Below are positions 36,861 through 44,404 of a stretch of 44,404 bases of DNA, one piece after another. The stretch is from Candidatus Methanovirga procula. GTDB lineage: Archaea > Methanobacteriota > Methanobacteria > Methanobacteriales > Methanobacteriaceae. Where the stretch lies: the NCBI GenBank assembly GCA_031280375.1, contig JAITGU010000145.1, positions 1 through 44,404 of the forward strand, in the 5' to 3' direction. The notes under the pieces were generated by a model. The model had not been told where the DNA came from, made no database searches, and saw only the letters and a list, made by a program, of their open reading frames with translations. A program made the position numbers and the translations under genes. The stretch's first letter is position 1, and each line of letters begins with the position of its first letter.

Positions 36861-39800
36861 ATTAGCTTTGCAAAAGGATTAACAGGGCAGGATACTAAGG
36901 GTCTTATTGCCTTTGCAAAAAAAACAATGAGGATGAATATTGAGAATCCTATTGTCTTTGAAAAAAAAACAATGAGGATGAATATTGAGGGTCTTATTGC
37001 CTTTGCAAATGAATTAAGTTTTAATACGGCCTTAAGGCTAGTTGAGTTTGCAGGTGGTGTGTTCGGAACGGATAAAAAGCTTTTGATTGATTTTGGAAGA
37101 ACATACAGGCTTAGTGGTTTTAATCTTTATGTTTTTATTATAAAATTTAATCTTCAAAGACTTGAATCTTTAATTGTTGAAGACATGCATATAGTAAGAC
37201 CATATCCTGTAATATCTATTGATGAAGACATGCATATAGTAAGACCATATCCTGTAATATCTATTGATGAAATAGTTTTAAGTATATCAAAAAATATGGA
37301 GTATAATATGGAATTTATTAAGTTTTCAAGAGAATATAATACTCCTATACTTCTTTACGAGGCTATACTTAATGGAAAAACTACTGAATATATTAAAACT
37401 TTAGGAATCCCAATTGAAACTGTAAACCAGTTACAAGATCTTGAGACTTTGTTTGTATCTAGACTTAAAAATATCTTTAATAATTATGGTTTTAATATTT
37501 TGGATGCATTATCTAATATACCTGCAGAAGAACAGATATTAAAGGTTAATAATCTTATAATGAATGCAATGAAGGAAGTAAATAGAAATCCTGAAAATCT
37601 TGCTAAGCTTGCAAAAGGACTTACTATGAGTAATGGTCTTATTGACTTTGCAAGGATCGTGTTAAAAGATGATTATATAAGTCTTGCTAAGTTTGCAAAT
37701 AAATATGGACTTACTATGAGTAATGGTCTTATTGGCTTTGTGGAGTCAGTGTTAAAAGAAGATTTTATGAATGAGAATGTTTTTTTAGAAGTTGCTGTTG
37801 CTTTTGTAAAAGAATATAAACTTACTATGAATAATGGTTTTCTTGACTTTGTAATGAAATGCCCAAATGTTAGTGGGGCTAATCGTGTGCTTATTTCTTA
37901 TATTGGAGCTAAAGCAGGATTTGATGTGAATAGTCTTGTTGATCTTGCAGGAAAATTCAAAATATTTTCTGATGACCACTACTTAACTTTTTTTGTAAAT
38001 TTAATGTTTGTTGGATCAAATCGTGATTTTAAGCTTATTGCTAATTTTATAAAAATATCAGATATTCGCGGCACTGATCTTTCTGCTTGTTTATTAAACA
38101 CATTAAAAATTGTGGGGCATGAAAAGACTCTTCCTGAGACTTATATAGGTTTTGGTAAGTTTGCAAGAGAATATTGTCTTAATCTTGATGAGATGGTTGA
38201 GTTTTTAGGATTATTTAGGCCTCCTACAGATATTACTCATCAAGAGTTTTGTTTTTTTGCAGATGGAGCAGAACTTATTGTGAATAATGATCTTATTAGT
38301 AGTTTTGGAAGGAATGGCAAAGTAATAACTTTTAACGAGGTTGTTAATAATTCTAGTTTTGATGTTTATTTGAATAGGAATTCTGATGCATATTGTCTAA
38401 TTTCTCTAATGTTGAGTTGGGTTGGAAATTGTAATGATAATTTTAATTTAGAGATTAGGGCGTTTTTAAGTCAGCATTCTGAGGCAGTGAACTTATTCTG
38501 GGGTCATGATGATGTACAGACACAAGTAAGTATTAAGGATATATATGGTAAAGTTCATAGTTATTCTTTCATGGGTTTCTTAGAACAGATGACCTCTAAT
38601 AATGATATTTCTGAGGGTGGTTTTCATCTTAATGACAGGTGTAATTTTATTTTAATTGATAAAACTGAAGTTTCAGCTAAAGAACTTTCTGAAATTTTTG
38701 GATCTAAGATTAGGGTATATATGATAAATAATGATCAGGATAGTATACGCCATGTTTCAGATTGGGTTTTGAACGAGACTACAGGTGATGAATCAGTCAG
38801 AAGATCTGTATATGATATGTTGAATCTGTATAATAAAATTAATAATATATTACTTGTTACATTTGAGAGTGAACTGGGACAATTAATAGGAAGATATATG
38901 GATGATGATTTAAGTCATCGTCCGCCTGGGGTTAGAAGTGTTTATAGTTTACAACCTTATGATAGTGGGAATGGTCCTGTTTTAGCAGAGGTCAGAGAGC
39001 GTTATGTTCGTTATGGTTATGCAGAGAGAGAATTCGCTGAAATACTCAATAAAACGATTGAACATTCTGTTATAGCTGTGTTTGATGATATTGTCAAATT
39101 ATTAAGAGGAAATTATGATCCTGAAGCGTTTGGTAACAGAGCAAGAGAATTAGGACTTGTCACTGGTCATGATTTTGTTAGGTTTGCAAGATTAATAGGA
39201 ATTACTGAATTTGAGGATTTTGATCTTTTTGCAAAAGGAGCGAATTTTAACCAGCAGAATATTGTGAGTTTTGTTGATTTTGTAATTGAATTAAATATTA
39301 ATGATTCTAAGGATCTTGGTATTTTTGTAAATAGGGTATTGGGACTTGATTTAAAAGCTAGTGCATTATTTGTACAAAATATAATATCTAAAGGTGTAAG
39401 TTTTGATATTCCTCTTTTTGCAAGGTATCTAATAGATCCTAATGGTATTGGTGAATTTAGTTTTGATTATGTTGATAATATTTTAAAGTTTAGAAATGAG
39501 GGAGTAGGTCTTTTTGATTGTGATTCTTTTGAGTTTGCAAATAAAGTGGGATTTCTTGTAGTTAATGAGGATGGAAGAGTTGATTTTGCCAGAACTTTGA
39601 GTGATGATGCGAGAGATATATTGGCTACTGTTCTTGCTAAAGAAAAAGGTCTTTTTTTCATTTTTGGTGATAAGAATAATAGGTTTAGTGAGGAGGCTAA
39701 AGGGCATATATTTAATAGATTATATGATCTTAAGCCTTCCACAGATTATCATGGTAAGCCTTTCATGTATTCATTTAATTTGGTTTTTTCGAAAGGTAAT

Positions 39801-42800
39801 GTTCTTGCTACATTTGACTTTGTGATGGAGGATGGTTTCCATCTTAGGTATGTGATGCTTGAAGAATTCGAAAAAATTTTCCATGACCTTTGTCCGAGGG
39901 TTTATTATTTGGGTCCATGTATTGATCTTGAGAATTCAAATTATATCTTTTTACGTGGGGCCGGTAATCAACTAGCTTTTTTTGATGATGCTGGTCGTTT
40001 TCAGAATCATAAGATTTCTAATATTAACTTATACAATAATGCTCTAATCAAATATAATAATGAAGAGATTAAACCTAATTTTGATAGTTTCTACAAATTA
40101 GCAGACTTTATTGATAAAGGATTTTTAACGAGTTTTACAACAACATCTACTAAGGATTATAGTATTGTACCTTTCGATTATTCTGACTATGGATCTGCTC
40201 TTGAGTATTTTTGGATTGATTTTTTTAGAAAAACTTCTTCCAGTAATTTATCTGATTTTCAAATAAAATTATTTAATATAATTACTGATGCAGATAAGGG
40301 TTTTATAAATGTGTATGGACCTTTTAATGGAGAAACTCCAATATTTCCTGACTTATTTTACTTGGGTAAGTCCATTACTAAAGAGTATTCTATGAATTTT
40401 TTTAACTTGTTTTTACGTATTGTGAATGTAGTGAGTGAGCTTCCTATGAATACTGGAGAGCGATCTGTGTTTTATTATAATCTTAATTTAATTCGAGAAT
40501 ACTATTTGGGGAATGTTTTTAATAATATTCCTGATCTTGATTTTCCTTCCATGATTGTAAGTTCTCTTGGGGATGATGTCTTAAATAATTTATTAAGTGC
40601 TATGCCTAAAAGAATTGCTTTTGTTGAAAATTTGAGTCCTGGTGTGGAATGGGATAAAAGAATTATAAGTCTCTTTAATCGTGCAATTGAAAGTCATTTA
40701 GCTGATGAATATCTGGGGTTCTTGTCTGATTGGATTGCTAAAGGAAAAAGTCTTTTTTCCATTTTTGGTGATAATAAGTTTAGTGAGGAGGCTAAAAATC
40801 ATGATAATAAGTTTAGTGAGGAGGCTAAAAATTATATATTTAATAGACTAGCTGGTGGGAAACCTTATGGATCAGAAGGTTTGGTTTTTTCGAAAAATAA
40901 TGTTCTTGCTACATTTGACTTTGTGACGAAGGATGGTTTCGGGCTTAAGCATGTGATGCTCGAAGAATTCATGTCATTTGTTAAAATAGGTGGAGATAAG
41001 GTTCATTTGCAGGTTTTTTATTTGAGTCCATCTATTGATTTTAAAAATTCGGAGCTTATTTTCTTGCCTTACGCTGATCTTCAAGGATTTTTTTTAGAGG
41101 ACAATGGTCGTTTTCAAAATTTTAATATTAGGAATGTTGTCTTATATAATGAACCTTTAAGTAGGTTTAATAATAATATAAATGAATTTGATTGTTTCTA
41201 CAAGTTAGCAGACTTTATTGATAAAAACTATCTTAACTATTTTAATAAGAATTTTGATGAGATAAATATGCCTTTCTATTTTATGCAACCAGTAAGGGGT
41301 TATTTTTCTCATTTACTGACTGATTTTATTGTGAAAACTTCTTCTAATGATTTATCTAATCTTCAAATTAAATTATTTAATAAAATCATTACTAGTTCAA
41401 CTGAGATTGTTGATGCATGGGGAATGTTTGGAAATTGTATATCAGTCCCTGAGTTTTGTGATTTTAGAACTATTGAATATCTTATCAAAGATATTAATAA
41501 GTTTTCAAATTTTGTGGATGTATTGCGTATGGTTCCTATGGGTGTAGAGGAGAGAATCGTGTTTAGTTATTATGTTAATCTCATTCGAGAAGATTTGTTG
41601 CTTTGTCTTGTTAACAGTTATAGTCTTCGGCAGCCTTTTTCTAGTCCTCAGCGGCCTCAAATTCCATCACTTGAAAATCCTGTGTTTCTAATTGAGGATT
41701 CTAACATTATTAATTTGAATGTTCAAAGTTTGAATATTGGAATGATAGAAGAACTTACATTATGTATTAGACCTACTTCCTTTGATATTTTATTTAATAA
41801 TATGTTTAAAGAGAATGTAGTAGTTGATTTTAGTGGTTTTGGTCTTGATGTGAAAAACAACATTATAAATTATGTTAATAATCATGTATCAAATAACTTA
41901 TTCAATTATATGTTTAATACTGGTAATGGAGTTGCTTCTGCTTTTGTTAATGGTCTGGATGCTTTGATGAAAGACAAAATAGTATTAGAACTTGATGATG
42001 GTATATTTGTTAGTTTATTCAATGATATGTTTAATACTGGTAATGGAGTTGCTTCTACTTTTGTTAAAGATTTGAATCCTATTATAAGTGGCATAGTGGT
42101 GGAACGACTTAATGATGCTGGTCTACTTGTTAGTTTATTCAATGATATGTTTAATACTGGTAATGGAGTTGCTTCTGCTTTTGTTAAAGATTTGGATCCT
42201 AGTATAAGTGGCATAGTGGTGGAACGACTTAATGATGCTGGTCTCCTTGATGGTTTATTCAATGATATGTTTAATACTGGTGGAGGAGTTGCTTTTGTTA
42301 AAGGTTTGAATCCTGTTATGAAAAACATGATTTTAGGATATATTGACTCTCAAATATTAGTTAATTTACTCAATAATCTCTCTATCCCTGATTATAAGGA
42401 TTTTCTTAGAGGTTTAGATAAGTTTGTGAGATCAAAAATTACGCTTGTATTGAATACTGTTGCTAATATCAAACTTCATATCAAAAACGGTTTAACAACT
42501 TTAATTGCTTTACTGGATGGTTTCGACTCTGCGTTAAATAAGATTGATTTTCTTAAAACTTTGAATGTTGAGGGTTTGAATGTTGAGGGTAAAGTTATTT
42601 TAGAATTACTTGAGTATGAGGTCTTAAAGAACTTAATCCAATCTATTCCTAAAGAAGATATAATTACTTTTGTTACTAGTTTGGAACATCCTATTTCACC
42701 TCTTGTGAAAGACACCATTTGTGAAGTTTTGATCCCTGAGGAGATAATATTATTATTCAATGTTAGACATGAGTTTAATCTTGTGTTTGTTAGAGATTTG

Positions 42801-43250
42801 AGTCTTAATTCGAAGAGTAAAATTGTATTAAGTCTTGGTGAAGGATATCTTAATATTTTAAATAATTTATTCATGGATATGTATAATTGTTATAATTCTA
42901 ATAGTGAAATAGCTGGTTTTGTTAGAGGTTTGGATGAGCGGGTGAGAAACGTGATTCTACTATCTGTTAAGGATACTTCCTTATATCCTTTATTACATTC
43001 TTGTATCAGTGATATAGGTTTTGCGAGAAGTTCAGAATTATATGTTGAGAATATATCTACACAAGTATCTACACAAGTAGTAGTACCTAATAATACTCCA
43101 ATAGTAACACCTGTTACTGTGTTGGAATCTCCACAAGTATCTACACAAGTAGTAGTACCTAATAATACTCCAATAGTAACACCTGTTACTGTGTTGGAAT
43201 CTGATGTTTTTATAACTCCACCAAATAGTAACACCATAATAGTGTTGTAG
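36801..43250 (+). CDS. Giant protein, C-terminal part: helical repeats, duplicated domain, 40-residue repeats
   Basis: Same reading frame as the preceding frame, separated only by the TAG at 36753-36755, so both are parts of one gene of about 3251 codons; the frame is open from 36756 and 36801 is merely the first ATG. Order: 16-19-residue alpha-helical units of the form GLIxFAxxxx (to about 38300); a Cys-containing region, RNSDAYCLISLMLSWVG to about 38900, with a faint OTU look; more helical units (39100-39600); two copies of a domain of about 290 residues (39635-40510 and 40736-41610; both with FIFGD or FSIFGD, FSEEAK, NVLATFDFV, VMLEEF, FYKLADFIDK, NLIRE); four 40-residue repeats with LFNDMFNTGNGVAS; and a Thr/Val/Pro tail with a duplicated QVVVPNNTPIVTPVTVLES. 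Ends TAG. No membrane segment. Function unknown. Confidence 0.65.
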   Translation: MSNGLISFAKKTIGQDTKGLISFAKGLTGQDTKGLIAFAKKTMRMNIENPIVFEKKTMRMNIEGLIAFANELSFNTALRLVEFAGGVFGTDKKLLIDFGRTYRLSGFNLYVFIIKFNLQRLESLIVEDMHIVRPYPVISIDEDMHIVRPYPVISIDEIVLSISKNMEYNMEFIKFSREYNTPILLYEAILNGKTTEYIKTLGIPIETVNQLQDLETLFVSRLKNIFNNYGFNILDALSNIPAEEQILKVNNLIMNAMKEVNRNPENLAKLAKGLTMSNGLIDFARIVLKDDYISLAKFANKYGLTMSNGLIGFVESVLKEDFMNENVFLEVAVAFVKEYKLTMNNGFLDFVMKCPNVSGANRVLISYIGAKAGFDVNSLVDLAGKFKIFSDDHYLTFFVNLMFVGSNRDFKLIANFIKISDIRGTDLSACLLNTLKIVGHEKTLPETYIGFGKFAREYCLNLDEMVEFLGLFRPPTDITHQEFCFFADGAELIVNNDLISSFGRNGKVITFNEVVNNSSFDVYLNRNSDAYCLISLMLSWVGNCNDNFNLEIRAFLSQHSEAVNLFWGHDDVQTQVSIKDIYGKVHSYSFMGFLEQMTSNNDISEGGFHLNDRCNFILIDKTEVSAKELSEIFGSKIRVYMINNDQDSIRHVSDWVLNETTGDESVRRSVYDMLNLYNKINNILLVTFESELGQLIGRYMDDDLSHRPPGVRSVYSLQPYDSGNGPVLAEVRERYVRYGYAEREFAEILNKTIEHSVIAVFDDIVKLLRGNYDPEAFGNRARELGLVTGHDFVRFARLIGITEFEDFDLFAKGANFNQQNIVSFVDFVIELNINDSKDLGIFVNRVLGLDLKASALFVQNIISKGVSFDIPLFARYLIDPNGIGEFSFDYVDNILKFRNEGVGLFDCDSFEFANKVGFLVVNEDGRVDFARTLSDDARDILATVLAKEKGLFFIFGDKNNRFSEEAKGHIFNRLYDLKPSTDYHGKPFMYSFNLVFSKGNVLATFDFVMEDGFHLRYVMLEEFEKIFHDLCPRVYYLGPCIDLENSNYIFLRGAGNQLAFFDDAGRFQNHKISNINLYNNALIKYNNEEIKPNFDSFYKLADFIDKGFLTSFTTTSTKDYSIVPFDYSDYGSALEYFWIDFFRKTSSSNLSDFQIKLFNIITDADKGFINVYGPFNGETPIFPDLFYLGKSITKEYSMNFFNLFLRIVNVVSELPMNTGERSVFYYNLNLIREYYLGNVFNNIPDLDFPSMIVSSLGDDVLNNLLSAMPKRIAFVENLSPGVEWDKRIISLFNRAIESHLADEYLGFLSDWIAKGKSLFSIFGDNKFSEEAKNHDNKFSEEAKNYIFNRLAGGKPYGSEGLVFSKNNVLATFDFVTKDGFGLKHVMLEEFMSFVKIGGDKVHLQVFYLSPSIDFKNSELIFLPYADLQGFFLEDNGRFQNFNIRNVVLYNEPLSRFNNNINEFDCFYKLADFIDKNYLNYFNKNFDEINMPFYFMQPVRGYFSHLLTDFIVKTSSNDLSNLQIKLFNKIITSSTEIVDAWGMFGNCISVPEFCDFRTIEYLIKDINKFSNFVDVLRMVPMGVEERIVFSYYVNLIREDLLLCLVNSYSLRQPFSSPQRPQIPSLENPVFLIEDSNIINLNVQSLNIGMIEELTLCIRPTSFDILFNNMFKENVVVDFSGFGLDVKNNIINYVNNHVSNNLFNYMFNTGNGVASAFVNGLDALMKDKIVLELDDGIFVSLFNDMFNTGNGVASTFVKDLNPIISGIVVERLNDAGLLVSLFNDMFNTGNGVASAFVKDLDPSISGIVVERLNDAGLLDGLFNDMFNTGGGVAFVKGLNPVMKNMILGYIDSQILVNLLNNLSIPDYKDFLRGLDKFVRSKITLVLNTVANIKLHIKNGLTTLIALLDGFDSALNKIDFLKTLNVEGLNVEGKVILELLEYEVLKNLIQSIPKEDIITFVTSLEHPISPLVKDTICEVLIPEEIILLFNVRHEFNLVFVRDLSLNSKSKIVLSLGEGYLNILNNLFMDMYNCYNSNSEIAGFVRGLDERVRNVILLSVKDTSLYPLLHSCISDIGFARSSELYVENISTQVSTQVVVPNNTPIVTPVTVLESPQVSTQVVVPNNTPIVTPVTVLESDVFITPPNSNTIIVL
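37182..37271 (+). repeat. 45-bp perfect tandem duplication in the giant gene
   Basis: Two identical copies coding EDMHIVRPYPVISID in direct tandem, another sign of recent slippage or recombination inside the gene. Confidence 0.8.
41895..42300 (+). repeat. Four tandem 40-residue repeats (120-bp period)
   Basis: Units starting near 41897, 42013, 42133 and 42253, each with (S/G/N)LFNDMFNTGNGVAS and then FVKDLDPxxSGIVVERLNDA or a variant. Units 2 and 3 are almost identical over 120 bp. The pattern also fits the two N-terminal units at 33600-33835. Confidence 0.8.
43060..43205 (+). repeat. Tandem duplication of about 69 bp in the giant gene tail
   Basis: Two copies coding STQVVVPNNTPIVTPVTVLE. 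A further scrap, GGCTCCAATAGTAACATCTA, lies after the stop codon at about 43268, so the tail once extended further or a copy was duplicated beyond the stop. Confidence 0.75.
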
Positions 43251-43373
43251 AATTTAATTACTTTTATGGCTCCAATAGTAACATCTATTGGGTTCTGATG
43301 TTAAATACATATTATAGTGTCTTACTAAAAGTATTTAACTAATAAAATACAAATACTAATTTTATGAGTTCTG

Positions 43374-43680
43374 GTAGAAATAAAAATTGAAGATCATTTA
43401 AAAGTTAGTGAAATTAATGAGCTTTTAAAAGAGAGTTTAAACAGCATCATATGGTTTATCAAGGATTATTATTTTTAAAATTACTTTATGATAATAATAC
43501 TGTTAAAAATGCATTTAATCTGTTGAATATTTCGTAGAGAAACTGGTTTTAAATGGTTAAAATTGTATAATGAAAATGGTTTTGATGGTTTAATGCCAAA
43601 TTATGATAATTGTGGAAGACATTCTCTTTTTATCTGATGAACAAAAAAAAAATGAGTTAAAAGAATTTTGGCTCATGAGT
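43374..43680 (+). pseudogene. IS630-family transposase remnant (N-terminal half)
   Basis: Frame pieces read VEIKIEDHLKVSEINELLKE, then HHMVYQGLLFLKLLYDNNTV, then a TAG, then RETGFKWLKLYNENGFDGLM with PNYDNCGRHS, then LSDEQKKNELKEF. This is the helix-turn-helix start of an IS630-type transposase (the GFKWLKLYNENGFDGL part is typical). At least three frame breaks. The matching catalytic half is not next to it; a C-terminal half lies at 29653-30009. Confidence 0.7.
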
Positions 43681-43697
43681 ATTTTTTGGCACATAGC

Positions 43698-43710
43698 TTT
43701 ATATAGTACA
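43698..43710 (+). promoter_or_regulatory. TATA-box candidate, TTTATATAGTACA
   Basis: Third member of the set at 30750 and 32805. It lies about 200 bases before the transposase remnant at 43910. Confidence 0.35.
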
Positions 43711-43909
43711 ATGTCATAATATATTAATCAAGGTGTCTGATTTTCATGAAAATTTCACGACTTCTTTAAAGGTATTTCCCCATAAAAAACAATTAATCAT
43801 GGCAATTCATTAAAAGTACAAATCATATGCGAATGATTTTAAATTTAGGGTCTTAAAAATCGAAAGTATTTAAATACTATTGGGATTATATATTTAATCG
43901 GTGATTTAA

Positions 43910-44404
43910 ATGAAAATCCCGTTAAATCCTGTATAAAAAAAGACCCTATATGGATATTGTTTGGCAAAGTACTTAAAGTTTATCGTATTCATAGAACTTT
44001 TCAAGAAGAATTATGCTCGAAATGGATTAAAAAAGATTGAAAGCCATCAAATAATGTTAAAAATGGTATTATTATCAATATTTTTTAAATTAGAGCTTAA
44101 TAATGTTTACAATCAAGTAGATAGTAAATCTAAGCTTCGTGAATTTCTTGGTATTGAAGACTTACCATAGAATAGAATAAATAAGAGAGATTTATTCAAG
44201 GCATAGTGAGGATAAATACTTGGAATTAGCTTTAAAAACATTGAATAAGCTCCAATTTCAAAAAATAAGAAATATTAAGACTATAATAATTGTATATCAA
44301 CTTCAATAACATTAGATTTAAAGTTCAGTGGGAAGTTTTTATAGTAAAGCAAATGTTGCTTACTAAAGACTATAAAAGGGCCTTTTCTACTAGTATTGGG
44401 CATT
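43910..44404 (+). pseudogene. DUF772-type (IS5/IS1182-like) transposase remnant, runs off the window
   Basis: GGTGATTTAA precedes ATG at 43910 (MKIPLNPV then stop). The next pieces are in other frames: HQIMLKMVLLSIFFKLELNN and KSKLREFLGIEDLP (N-terminal DUF772-type domain), [20 protein letters not shown] from about 44188, LDLKFSGKFL, and KQMLLTKDYKRAFSTSIGH up to the window end. At least four frame breaks, so inactive. Confidence 0.65.

Noticed and set aside
41895-42300. CRISPR array
   Set aside because: The 120-bp units are coding repeats without spacers; the short palindromes elsewhere also lack a constant repeat with unique spacers.
33495-43250. Adhesin-like protein of the usual Methanobrevibacter type
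   Set aside because: No signal peptide, no Ig-like/Big repeats, no parallel beta-helix repeats and no C-terminal membrane or cell-wall anchor were seen.
1-44404. tRNA or rRNA genes
   Set aside because: I looked for T-loop and acceptor patterns (GGTTCRAATCC-like with 3' pairing) and saw none convincing.

Overview
The window looks like chromosome of a low-GC methanogen close to Methanobrevibacter (Methanobacteriales). Evidence: archaeal information-processing genes (DNA topoisomerase VI A and B, aIF-1A, RIO1 kinase, a Dim2-type KH protein), heterodisulfide reductase (HdrA, HdrB, HdrC) genes, a UPF0305/DUF2115 gene of the methanogen type, purine-rich Shine-Dalgarno sites of the GGAGGTGA type with several TTG starts, and transposase remnants resembling those of Methanobrevibacter. 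This is inferred from protein motifs; no database search was possible.

Layout. 1-27.2 kb is mostly housekeeping: top6B-top6A (minus), glutamate decarboxylase (minus), a minus-strand series aIF-1A / GNAT / RIO1 / DUF2142 membrane protein / KH protein (10.5 to 6.5 kb), then plus-strand moeA, carA and carB, a CNNM/CorC-type membrane protein (minus), an hdrC / small membrane protein / hdrB / hdrA cluster followed by a GyrI-like protein, and minus-strand ThiE/TenI, UPF0305 and SemiSWEET-like genes. The Hdr set looks like a second, non-canonical complex: HdrA carries a C-terminal MvhD-like domain with no cluster cysteines, and HdrB has lost one cysteine of its second CCG motif.

27.2-44.4 kb is an accessory region: MITE-like inverted-repeat elements (one with an 8-bp target duplication), an array of eight mini-hairpins inside one of them, a Panacea/RelE-like toxin-antitoxin pair, IS630-type and DUF772-type transposase remnants, a coiled-coil/TM (XhlA-like) gene with a homopolymer frameshift, a secreted YiiX-like papain-fold protein, a small secreted protein, and a giant gene (33495-43250, about 3251 codons) interrupted by one in-frame amber codon. 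The giant product has two tandem cysteine-protease-like domains with Ulp1/C48-type motif order (His-Trp ... Asn-Ser ... Gln-Gln-x4-Cys), a long helical-repeat region, a duplicated domain of unknown function, and the same roughly 40-residue repeat near both ends. This is the best candidate for an undescribed system, possibly a host-directed or inter-microbial effector.

Three intergenic regions of the housekeeping half (about 4.1-4.3, 6.1 and 12.6-13.05 kb) share a family of short repeats: mini-palindromes with three-base loops and different stems, mixed with a roughly 24-bp unit. No tRNA, rRNA or CRISPR array was seen.
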